From: Terriglobia bacterium
Lineage (GTDB): Bacteria > Acidobacteriota > Terriglobia > UBA7540
DNA: 9,011 nt
Assembly (NCBI GenBank): GCA_030040515.1
Contig: JASHTO010000417.1
Coordinates: forward strand, 1 to 9,011
Direction: 5' to 3'
The translations under genes were made by a program, and so were the position numbers. Of the stretch, positions 1 to 4,899 are shown one piece after another (position 1 is the first letter of the stretch; the number at the start of each line of letters is the position of its first letter). The notes beneath the pieces were generated by a model that was not told the origin of the DNA, did not search any database, and saw only the letters and a list, made by a program, of their open reading frames with translations.

Positions 1-197
1 GTGCCCAGCACTTCCGCCCGACCGCTGGTGGGAGGAAAAATCTTCATGAGAATCTTGATGGCCGTCGTCTTCCCCGCACCGTTCGGCCCAACAAGCGCAT
101 AAATCGAGCCTTCCGGCACCTCGAGATTGAGCCGATCGACGGCGGTGACCTTCCGGTATTTTTTCACCAGGTTCTGAATGTGGATTGCGCTGGTCAT
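1..197 (-). CDS. ABC transporter ATP-binding protein (N-terminal part, cut by window edge)
   Basis: This is the first 65 residues of an ABC transporter ATPase, the cytoplasmic subunit that hydrolyses ATP to drive a membrane permease. The visible protein begins MTSAIHIQNLVKKYRKVTAV and reaches a Walker A motif (GPNGAGKTT, about residues 39-47), followed by the usual KILMKIFPPTSG segment. The Walker B, signature and H-loop lie beyond the left edge. The ATG at 197-195 overlaps the TGA stop of the GntR gene (194-196) as ATGA, so the two are almost certainly co-translated. A YtrA-type regulator directly upstream of such an ATPase is a known arrangement (ytrAB-like), usually followed by a permease. 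The substrate cannot be told from this fragment; drug, antimicrobial peptide or lipid export is typical of the group. Confidence 0.93.
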   Translation of the reverse strand, partial: MTSAIHIQNLVKKYRKVTAVDRLNLEVPEGSIYALVGPNGAGKTTAIKILMKIFPPTSGRAEVLG

Positions 198-622
198 CGC
201 TTGCCCCTTCCTGCGCGCCCGGAATCCGCCGTTGAGTCTTTCGCTGCGGTCAATCGTTTCCAGTGCGCGGAAACTGCGGCAATAACATCTTCGAGTTCAA
301 TTCCCATCTTTTTGGCCTCCACCACAAGCTGCTCGATGTCGTTTCCCAGCAGGCTGGTCCGCTCGGCGGCGGTTGATTCCGGCAGAGCGGCCACCACTGC
401 GCCCAGTCCGGGCCGCGTCTCGAGCAGCCCCGCGGCTACCAGGTGCGCCATGACCTTGTGGGCAGTGTTGGGATTGATTTTGAGTTCCTTGCTCAAGGTC
501 CGCACTGACGGAAAAACCTCGCCGGGGCGCAATTGGCCCACAATGATGGCTTTGGTAGCGGCGTAAACGATCTGCTCGTAGAGCGAAATGCCGGGACGAA
601 ATTGCACTCGGAATGGAATCAT
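194..622 (-). CDS. GntR-family transcriptional regulator, YtrA subfamily
   Basis: A short (142-residue) GntR regulator that probably represses its own operon with the downstream ABC transporter. A winged helix-turn-helix spans roughly residues 10-80: the ISLYEQIV opening, then the RPGEVFPSVRTLSKELKINPNTAHKVMAHLVAAGLLETRPGLGAVV core, which is characteristic of the family. The remaining ~60 residues are a short helical tail, too small for a FadR/HutC/MocR effector domain, which fits the YtrA subfamily. I chose the ATG at 622. An in-frame ATG at 640 adds only MCYSTH, lies inside the operator-like inverted repeat at 626-646, and would place translation start within the promoter. Neither start has a Shine-Dalgarno sequence. 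The stop overlaps the ABC ATPase start (ATGA). The family assignment is secure; the regulated signal is unknown. Confidence 0.92.
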   Translation of the reverse strand: MIPFRVQFRPGISLYEQIVYAATKAIIVGQLRPGEVFPSVRTLSKELKINPNTAHKVMAHLVAAGLLETRPGLGAVVAALPESTAAERTSLLGNDIEQLVVEAKKMGIELEDVIAAVSAHWKRLTAAKDSTADSGRAGRGKR

Positions 623-625
623 GTG

Positions 626-646
626 TGTACTATAACACATAGTACA
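626..646 (-). promoter_or_regulatory. Operator-like inverted repeat in front of the GntR gene
   Basis: A perfect inverted repeat, TGTACTAT - 5 nt - ATAGTACA, ends 3 nt before the chosen GntR ATG. GntR-family dimers bind short inverted repeats of this kind, and YtrA-type regulators usually control their own operon. The site covers the likely -10 element, so binding would block transcription. The repeat is seen directly; its role is inferred. Confidence 0.75.
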
Positions 647-659
647 GATGAAAGGTCAA
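629..659 (-). promoter_or_regulatory. Candidate sigma-70-type promoter of the GntR-ABC operon
   Basis: On the minus strand, TTGACC (659-654) resembles a -35 box and TATAGT (634-629) a -10 box; each matches consensus at 5 of 6 bases. The spacer is 19 nt, slightly long. Transcription would begin about 6-7 nt later, at or next to the A of the ATG at 622, giving a leaderless mRNA. The -10 lies inside the inverted repeat at 626-646. Confidence 0.5.
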
Positions 660-735
660 ACAGAACCTGGTTTGTGCGGCGCCCGATTTTCCCCTGGGTT
701 AAGGGCTTCCGAAGGTGTAAGAAACAAACAATCGC

Positions 736-805
736 ACGCCAAGGCGCAAAGATGCAAAGTCAGGCAATCCAGGGGGCCTTTGCTTTCCGCTTTGCGCCTT
801 GGCGT
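736..805. repeat. Long inverted repeat (CGCCAAGGCGCAAAG family), copy 1
   Basis: The arms ACGCCAAGGCGCAAAG (736-751) and CTTTGCGCCTTGGCGT (790-805) are perfectly complementary over 16 bp. An inner GCAAAG/CTTTGC pair (754-759 with 778-783) continues the stem. The right side continues as CTTTGCGTGAGG to 817. A related copy closes the window at 8926-9010. Similar palindromes are widespread intergenic repeats in environmental bacteria; no protein is encoded here. The gene-free stretch 641-1028 holds this element, a short hairpin at 870-888 and a palindrome at 929-945. Confidence 0.85.
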
Positions 806-869
806 CTTTGCGTGAGGTCTTTTTCTGCTGAATGGACTACGACACATCTTCCCCTCGCCTGTGTACCGT

Positions 870-888
870 CACGGCCAGGATGGCCGTG
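870..888. repeat. Short hairpin repeat (CACGGCC family), copy 1
   Basis: CACGGCCA - GGA - TGGCCGTG forms an 8-bp stem with a 3-nt loop. A relative at 8867-8885 has the same first seven stem pairs, an A-T closing pair flipped to T-A, and the loop in the complementary orientation (TCC). It sits beside the larger inverted repeat in both places, so the two are probably parts of one composite element. Confidence 0.75.
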
Positions 889-928
889 CCGCAATGCAGG
901 TATGATTTTCAGGTGTGTCCTTCCTTCC

Positions 929-945
929 AATTTGATCATCAAATT
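929..945. promoter_or_regulatory. 17-bp palindrome upstream of the DUF5519 gene
   Basis: AATTTGAT - C - ATCAAATT is a perfect 8-bp inverted repeat with a single central base, 83 nt before the ATG at 1029. It is AT-rich in a GC-rich background and of a size typical for a dimeric regulator's operator. No regulator can be named. Confidence 0.35.
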
Positions 946-1028
946 CTCATGGCGGGTTTGAACGCTGACTTTGGCTGGATCGAGAGCGGGAACAGAGCTC
1001 GCGCCAAGCGACGGAGCAGGAGCATAAA

Positions 1029-1418
1029 ATGAACAAGGAAGGAAATCCGGCGAAGATGCCACGTCCGGCAGCCGTTGATAGCGAGAAAGAAGCGAGCGCG
1101 GAAAGGATCACTCCCAAGCACGCGAACGAGGCGGTGATTCGCGCGGTTTCGTCCTGGAAGGGCGTGAGCGTTCACGATCATCGTTTTGGGGGAGTAGAAT
1201 TCCGTCTGGGCCGTCGTGAGCTCGGGCACTTGCACGGCACGTTTGCCGATCTGCCCTTCCGCTGGGATTTTCGTGATGAGATGGTGGCCTCAGGGCGCGC
1301 TAAGCCGCACCACGTTCTGCCAGATTCGGGCTGGGTAACCGCCCCGATGCGCTCCAAACAGGAAGTAGAAAACGTCATCGACCTGTTTCGGCAGAATTAC
1401 GAGCGGCGATTTGCGTGA
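1029..1418 (+). CDS. DUF5519 / luciferase-domain-containing protein
   Basis: A 129-residue soluble protein with no signal peptide or membrane segment. After a charged, low-complexity N-terminus (about residues 1-32) it carries the compact core of the DUF5519 'luciferase domain' family: WKGVSVHDHRFGGVEFRLGRRELGHLHG (about 43-70), LPFRWDFRDEMVASGRAKPHHVLPDSGWVTAPM (about 75-107) and a C-terminal helix VENVIDLFRQNYERRF. The conserved His clusters (HDHRFGG, HLHG, PHHVLPDSGW) suggest a ligand- or metal-binding pocket, but the biochemical role of these bacterial proteins is not established and the name does not imply light emission. AGGAG at 1018-1022, 6 nt before the ATG, supports this start. It stands alone on its strand, converging on the CheX gene. 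Confidence 0.85.
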   Translation: MNKEGNPAKMPRPAAVDSEKEASAERITPKHANEAVIRAVSSWKGVSVHDHRFGGVEFRLGRRELGHLHGTFADLPFRWDFRDEMVASGRAKPHHVLPDSGWVTAPMRSKQEVENVIDLFRQNYERRFA

Positions 1419-1436
1419 AGGAACTGAAGAAAGCAT

Positions 1437-1495
1437 CACCACAGAGCACACAGAGAGACGGTTTTTCTCTGTGAACCTCTGTGATCCCCGTGGTG
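1437..1495. repeat. Interspersed inverted repeat (CACAGAG/CTCTGTG family)
   Basis: An imperfect palindrome in the convergent gap after the DUF5519 gene. CACCAC...CACAGAG on the left (1437-1455) is mirrored by CTCTGTG at 1467-1473, CTCTGTG at 1477-1483 and GTGGTG at 1490-1495. Repeats of this wording are common between genes in many environmental bacteria. The five Ts at 1462-1466 lie in the loop rather than after the stem, so I do not call it an intrinsic terminator, although it could end transcription from both sides. Confidence 0.7.
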
Positions 1496-1541
1496 AAAGC
1501 TTTTCTTGAGCTGCTGTTTGCCCGTACGGAGGTTGCCGGCT

Positions 1542-2111
1542 TCAGTTTCCATGCAGGTCAAGCGTCAACCAGAGGAGCGTGCCGTCGAAGGTTCTGGACA
1601 CCTGAATGCGCATGCCATCGGCGAGGGGATAAAGTTGGTAATCGCTTCCGCTCACCACCGTGGGCACAGAGAGCCAGCATTGGGTCGCAAGGTCGGAAAC
1701 CTGAACCTTGAACGATCCCGCCACCACGTTGCAGATTTCACCCAAGGCGTCACGAATGGTCTCCTGCGACGGGCGTTCCGTGGTTTCCAGCATTCGGGCG
1801 GCGATGCCCGCTGCTGTGTCCAGGCTGCAACGGAAGCTCAGGACTCCGCACAACTCACCCGCGAGTCCAATCATGGCGGTGTAATCAGCAACGCGCGGCA
1901 GAGTTACCTGGTCGGAGGAGCCCAGCGAGACTCCCACCATCATCTCGAAGACTTCCGTGACGGCACGATCCAGGGCACGGGTGAATCGCTGCTGTGTTTC
2001 CTCGCGAGAGAGAGAGGCAAGCTTGATAGCCGCCTCGCTGGGGCCCGATGATTTGGCGGAAAGAATGAGCTGCACCCGGCCAGGGCTGGGCGCCGGGATT
2101 TGAGAACTCAT
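1542..2111 (-). CDS. CheX-like chemotaxis phosphatase domain protein
   Basis: A 189-residue cytoplasmic protein of the CheC/CheX/FliY phosphatase group, which removes phosphate from CheY-type receivers. The key motif is DALGEICNVVAGSFK. Its ExxN pair (E125, N128, counted from the ATG at 2111) corresponds to the catalytic Glu and Asn of CheX. An upstream segment, VTEVFEMMVGVSL, matches the first structural half of CheX. CheX usually has a single ExxN, and only one is seen here. A tail of roughly 35 residues at the N-terminus is longer than in Thermotoga CheX (about 155 residues) and looks disordered. An in-frame GTG at 2117 overlaps the receiver's stop, but the ATG at 2111, two bases after that stop, is preferred. 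Gene order implies the neighbouring receiver as substrate; this is inference. Confidence 0.88.
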   Translation of the reverse strand: MSSQIPAPSPGRVQLILSAKSSGPSEAAIKLASLSREETQQRFTRALDRAVTEVFEMMVGVSLGSSDQVTLPRVADYTAMIGLAGELCGVLSFRCSLDTAAGIAARMLETTERPSQETIRDALGEICNVVAGSFKVQVSDLATQCWLSVPTVVSGSDYQLYPLADGMRIQVSRTFDGTLLWLTLDLHGN

Positions 2112-2113
2112 TT

Positions 2114-2494
2114 TCACACCGGAAGTAGGGGAATGATCCGTTCTTTGATTTGGTCGGGCGTGAAGGGCTTGCAGATGTAGCCTTTCGCTCCGTTCGTGAT
2201 GGCCTGAATCACGCGCGCCTCGCCGGCCTCCGTGGTGATCATCACGACGGGCACACCTTTGGCGTTCTCCACACCCTGAATTTGCCGGACCAGTTCCAGT
2301 CCGTCCATGGCCGGCATATTAATGTCGCTGAGAATCAGGTCCACGCGGGTCTGTTGCAACCGGGCAAGTGCTTCCATTCCGTTGGTCGCCTCAAAGACTT
2401 CCTTCAGGTCAAGTCCTGCTTGGCGGAGCGAGCGATCCACAATCTTCCGCATCACGGAGGAGTCGTCCACAATCAAAACATTCAGTCCGGCCAT
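2114..2494 (-). CDS. CheY-like single-domain response regulator
   Basis: A 126-residue stand-alone receiver domain with no output domain, so it should act by binding a partner after phosphorylation. All catalytic landmarks are present: acidic pair D10/D11 (LIVDDSS), phospho-acceptor D57 (SDINMPAMDG), switch T87 (VVMITTEAG), Y105 and K108 (GYICKPF). The spacing matches CheY closely. The ATG at 2494 follows the HDOD stop by two bases, and a strong Shine-Dalgarno stretch (GGAGGAAGG) lies inside the end of the HDOD gene, which indicates translational coupling. The CheX-like gene follows two bases after its stop. No histidine kinase is encoded nearby. Whether it binds the flagellar motor switch or the HDOD protein cannot be told from sequence. 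Confidence 0.95.
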   Translation of the reverse strand: MAGLNVLIVDDSSVMRKIVDRSLRQAGLDLKEVFEATNGMEALARLQQTRVDLILSDINMPAMDGLELVRQIQGVENAKGVPVVMITTEAGEARVIQAITNGAKGYICKPFTPDQIKERIIPLLPV

Positions 2495-2496
2495 TC

Positions 2497-3534
2497 TTAA
2501 CCTTCCTCCTCCCGGAAGGGATTTTTGGGAATTCCGCCGCCGAACAGTCCGGACGCGCCGTATTCCATCAACTGAATGAGGTGGAAAAAATCGGTTTCCA
2601 GCATTTCGGCCAATTTCTCCGCCTCCGCCGGCTGGAGTTGGGGCAAACAGCTTTGCAGGATGGCTTGGTCCAGATTGTTGCCGGGCTCAGAAATCTCCGG
2701 CGGCACTCCTCCCATGGTTACGCCGCGCCGGCCGCAGAACTGGTCGGCCGCCGCCACAATTCCCACCAAATGCGGGTCCTGGGTGGCTTCCTGCGGGTTG
2801 TGGTGGAACTCCATAACCTCCAGGAGGACGGGAGGGAAATTCCAGGAAACCCCAATCCATCGCCCCACTTCGCAATGATCGGCGCCAAAGCGCTCGCGCT
2901 CGAGTTCCACCGACTCGCTCCAGCCGTAGGTCGGCGTAGGTTCGGACCGCGGCTCGTTGGAGGCGATCACCAGGAGGGGGAGAACACCAATGTCGTGCAA
3001 AAGGCCAGCCAAGTAGGCTTGCTCAGGCTGGGGGTAGGAAATCGCCCGCGCCAGCCTCTCGCTGAGCGCCGCGGTGAGGAAGCAATGCTGCCAGAACGAT
3101 TGCACATCCTCCGAAGCCACTTGATGCCCAGCGTACTGAACCAATGAGCAGGTGAGAACCATCGTCCGCAACCTTTCGGTTCCCACCAGGATGATGGCGT
3201 GCTCCAGTTTGGTGATGCGTTCGCGGAAACCCATGAAGGCGGAGTTACACAGGCGCAGAACCTGCGCCGTAAGGCTGGGGTCCGTCCTCAGCACTTCCCC
3301 GACGCGCTTGAGGTTGACCGGATTGGCTGCCAGCAGGCTGTTGAGTTCGAACACATAGGCGGGCAGAGTGGGTAGCCCTTCAGACAGTCCCGCCATCAAG
3401 GCGAGCTTGCGGCTCTGTTTTGCCTCCGGATCTTCCGAATTCAGTAAGGCGGGACGTTCGGGGGAGCACCTAAGCCCCGCGCCTTCAATTTTCTCCCAAG
3501 ATGTCTGCTCCGCCGGCACTTTCGAAAGGTGCAT
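2497..3534 (-). CDS. HDOD domain protein
   Basis: A cytoplasmic HDOD-domain protein of 345 residues from the ATG at 3534. A poorly conserved N-terminus (about 40 residues) precedes the HDOD core. That core starts at LPTLPAYVFELNSLLAANPVNLKRVGEVLRTDPSLTAQVLRLCNSAF and continues through the AIILVGTERLR segment. Unlike many HDOD proteins it keeps HD-type metal ligands: HDIG (about 180-183), an upstream His in FWQHCF, His in FGADHCEVG, FHH, and Asp in AAADQF. Hydrolase activity is therefore possible but unproven. HDOD proteins have been linked to motility and stress signalling in other bacteria. It leads a three-gene unit with the CheY-like and CheX-like genes. A GTG at 3543 could extend it by three residues, but the promoter at 3557-3583 and the purine-rich GGTGGGGAGA before 3534 favour the ATG. 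Confidence 0.9.
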   Translation of the reverse strand: MHLSKVPAEQTSWEKIEGAGLRCSPERPALLNSEDPEAKQSRKLALMAGLSEGLPTLPAYVFELNSLLAANPVNLKRVGEVLRTDPSLTAQVLRLCNSAFMGFRERITKLEHAIILVGTERLRTMVLTCSLVQYAGHQVASEDVQSFWQHCFLTAALSERLARAISYPQPEQAYLAGLLHDIGVLPLLVIASNEPRSEPTPTYGWSESVELERERFGADHCEVGRWIGVSWNFPPVLLEVMEFHHNPQEATQDPHLVGIVAAADQFCGRRGVTMGGVPPEISEPGNNLDQAILQSCLPQLQPAEAEKLAEMLETDFFHLIQLMEYGASGLFGGGIPKNPFREEEG

Positions 3535-3556
3535 TCTCCCCACCCGCTCGTTTAAA

Positions 3557-3583
3557 ATATCGGCATTATTCCCATGGCCTTTA
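3557..3583 (-). promoter_or_regulatory. Candidate sigma-28 (FliA) promoter of the HDOD-CheY-CheX operon
   Basis: On the minus strand TAAA (3583-3580) is followed after exactly 15 nt by GCCGATAT (3564-3557). The flagellar sigma-28 consensus is TAAA-N15-GCCGATAA, so 11 of 12 bases match with ideal spacing. Transcription would start near 3550, about 16 nt before the ATG at 3534, leaving room for the GGTGGGGAGA ribosome site. Confidence 0.75.
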
Positions 3584-3705
3584 GTGAACCATAGTGGGAA
3601 ATTCGAGGTGGCATGAGTACCACCGCAGTCGGCTAATGCACTGTGAATAAAGGGCTTGGCGCTCAGGGCCGGGCTGGCCCGCGAAATTCCGGAGTTGATT
3701 AAGTC

Positions 3706-3711
3706 TATAAT
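3706..3711 (+). promoter_or_regulatory. Candidate -10 element for the methyltransferase gene
   Basis: A perfect TATAAT lies about 50 nt before the methyltransferase ATG, in an AT-rich patch of the divergent gap 3535-3759. The expected -35 area (about 3683-3688, in GCGAAATTCC) matches consensus poorly, so this is tentative. Confidence 0.35.
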
Positions 3712-3759
3712 TCCAAATTCTCAATTCGGCCGGGACCAATTTCACATCGGAGGTTGGCA

Positions 3760-4776
3760 ATGACGGAAATTCCATCTCCAGCAGGCGTGCTGGATCTGAT
3801 TCAGGCATTTCGCAGGTCGAAAACGATGTTCGTGGCGGTATCACTGGGAATTTTTGATCGATTGGCGAACGCCCCTTCTGACGCACAGACGCTTGCCGCT
3901 GCGCTGGGCGCCAATTCCGAGGCGATGGCCCGGCTGCTGGATTCGTGCGTCGCTCTCGGGCTTCTGAAAAAAAGCGCTTCGGAATACTCGAACTCTCCGG
4001 AGGCGCAAACCTATTTGACGCGCTCAAACCCGTACACGCTTTCCGGCTATATCCTCTACTCCGACCGCGTACTTTACCCGCTGTGGAGAAACTTCGAGGG
4101 AGCGATTCGCGAAGGCACCAACCGCTGGCAGCAGACGTTCGGCGGCTCAGGATCAATTTTCGACCACTTCTTCCGCACCGAAGAAGCTCGAAGGGATTTC
4201 CTGAGCGGCATGGACGGCTACGGCCAATTGAGTTCGCCCGCCGTCGTCACTGCATTCGATTTGGGCCGCTTTCACCGGCTGGTGGATTTGGGCGGCGCCA
4301 CGGGCCATCTGGCGCTCGCCGCCTGCGCGCGTTATCCCCAATTGCAAGCCGCGGTATTTGATTTGCCCGCAGTTATTGCCGTATCACGAGAGTATTTGCA
4401 GCGCTCACCGCACGGGAATCGCGTGGCGCTGATTGCAGGCGATTTTTTCACCAATCCGCTGCCGGAAGCCGACCTCTTCACCCTCGGCCGAATCGTTCAC
4501 GACTGGTCGGAAGAGAAGGTTCGAAGATTGTTGAAGAAAATCCGGGAGAAGTTGCCCACGGGCGGCGCGCTGCTGATCGCCGAAAAACTTCTGAATAAAA
4601 ACAAAACCGGTCCCCTGCCCGCGCTGATGCAATCGCTCGGCATGCTGGTTTCCACGGAAGGCAAGGAACGCACGCTGGCAGAATATACTGTTTTGCTTCG
4701 TGAAGCTGGATTCAACCATGTCGAGGGGAAGGTGACCGATTCACCGCTCGATGCGATTCTGGCCACAAAAACATAA
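3760..4776 (+). CDS. SAM-dependent O-methyltransferase (COMT/ASMT-like, Methyltransf_2)
   Basis: A 338-residue class I methyltransferase of the plant caffeate/acetylserotonin and bacterial hydroxyneurosporene/polyketide O-methyltransferase type. Residues about 10-95 form the winged-helix dimerisation domain (AFRRSKTMFVAVSLGIFDRLA...LLDSCVALGLLKKSASEYSNSPEAQTYL). The SAM site is at 176-182 (DLGGATG), with the acidic FDLP at about 200-203 and GDFF at about 227-230. The IVHDWSEE motif (H247-D248-W249) matches the HDW motif whose His is the catalytic base in plant O-methyltransferases. CGGAGG at 3748-3753 supports the ATG at 3760 over an in-frame TTG at 3754. The acceptor is unknown, and no biosynthetic genes surround it, so it is an orphan here. 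It is transcribed away from the HDOD operon. Confidence 0.9.
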   Translation: MTEIPSPAGVLDLIQAFRRSKTMFVAVSLGIFDRLANAPSDAQTLAAALGANSEAMARLLDSCVALGLLKKSASEYSNSPEAQTYLTRSNPYTLSGYILYSDRVLYPLWRNFEGAIREGTNRWQQTFGGSGSIFDHFFRTEEARRDFLSGMDGYGQLSSPAVVTAFDLGRFHRLVDLGGATGHLALAACARYPQLQAAVFDLPAVIAVSREYLQRSPHGNRVALIAGDFFTNPLPEADLFTLGRIVHDWSEEKVRRLLKKIREKLPTGGALLIAEKLLNKNKTGPLPALMQSLGMLVSTEGKERTLAEYTVLLREAGFNHVEGKVTDSPLDAILATKT

Positions 4777-4807
4777 ATCAGGTAGCGCCACGGTTTGAAA
4801 TCTGTAG

Positions 4808-4882
4808 CGCGGGTGTCCTCACCCGCGACGACAACGCGGCTGGGGACAGCCACGCGACAACTCACCCAGGGTCACGGGTGAG
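4808..4882. repeat. Cluster of three hairpins in a convergent gap
   Basis: Three stem-loops follow one another between the methyltransferase and HEAT genes: CGCGGGTG-TCCT-CACCCGCG (4808-4827), GGCTG-GGGA-CAGCC (4838-4851) and CTCACCC-8 nt-GGGTGAG (4861-4882). They lie in the 4777-4899 gap, which has no gene. No T-run follows any stem, so they are called repeats rather than intrinsic terminators, though they could still stall both converging polymerases. Confidence 0.7.
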
Positions 4883-4899
4883 TGAAGTAGGCCGTTCCC

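Noticed and set aside
656..1028. Small open frames in the gap before the DUF5519 gene
   Set aside because: They run through palindromic repeats on both strands, lack ribosome sites and encode no recognisable protein.
1462..1466. Intrinsic terminator signalled by a T-run after the DUF5519 gene
   Set aside because: The five Ts sit in the loop of the palindrome, not after a stem, so the usual terminator layout is absent.
2368..3147. A 259-codon open frame on the plus strand opposite the HDOD gene
   Set aside because: Its product is rich in Arg, Gly and Leu with no family signature, and it lies wholly antisense to a well-supported HDOD protein.
3581..4156. A 191-codon minus-strand open frame across the HDOD/methyltransferase gap
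   Set aside because: It overlaps the N-terminal domain of the methyltransferase and the sigma-28-like promoter, and its Arg/Ser/Pro-rich sequence resembles no protein family.
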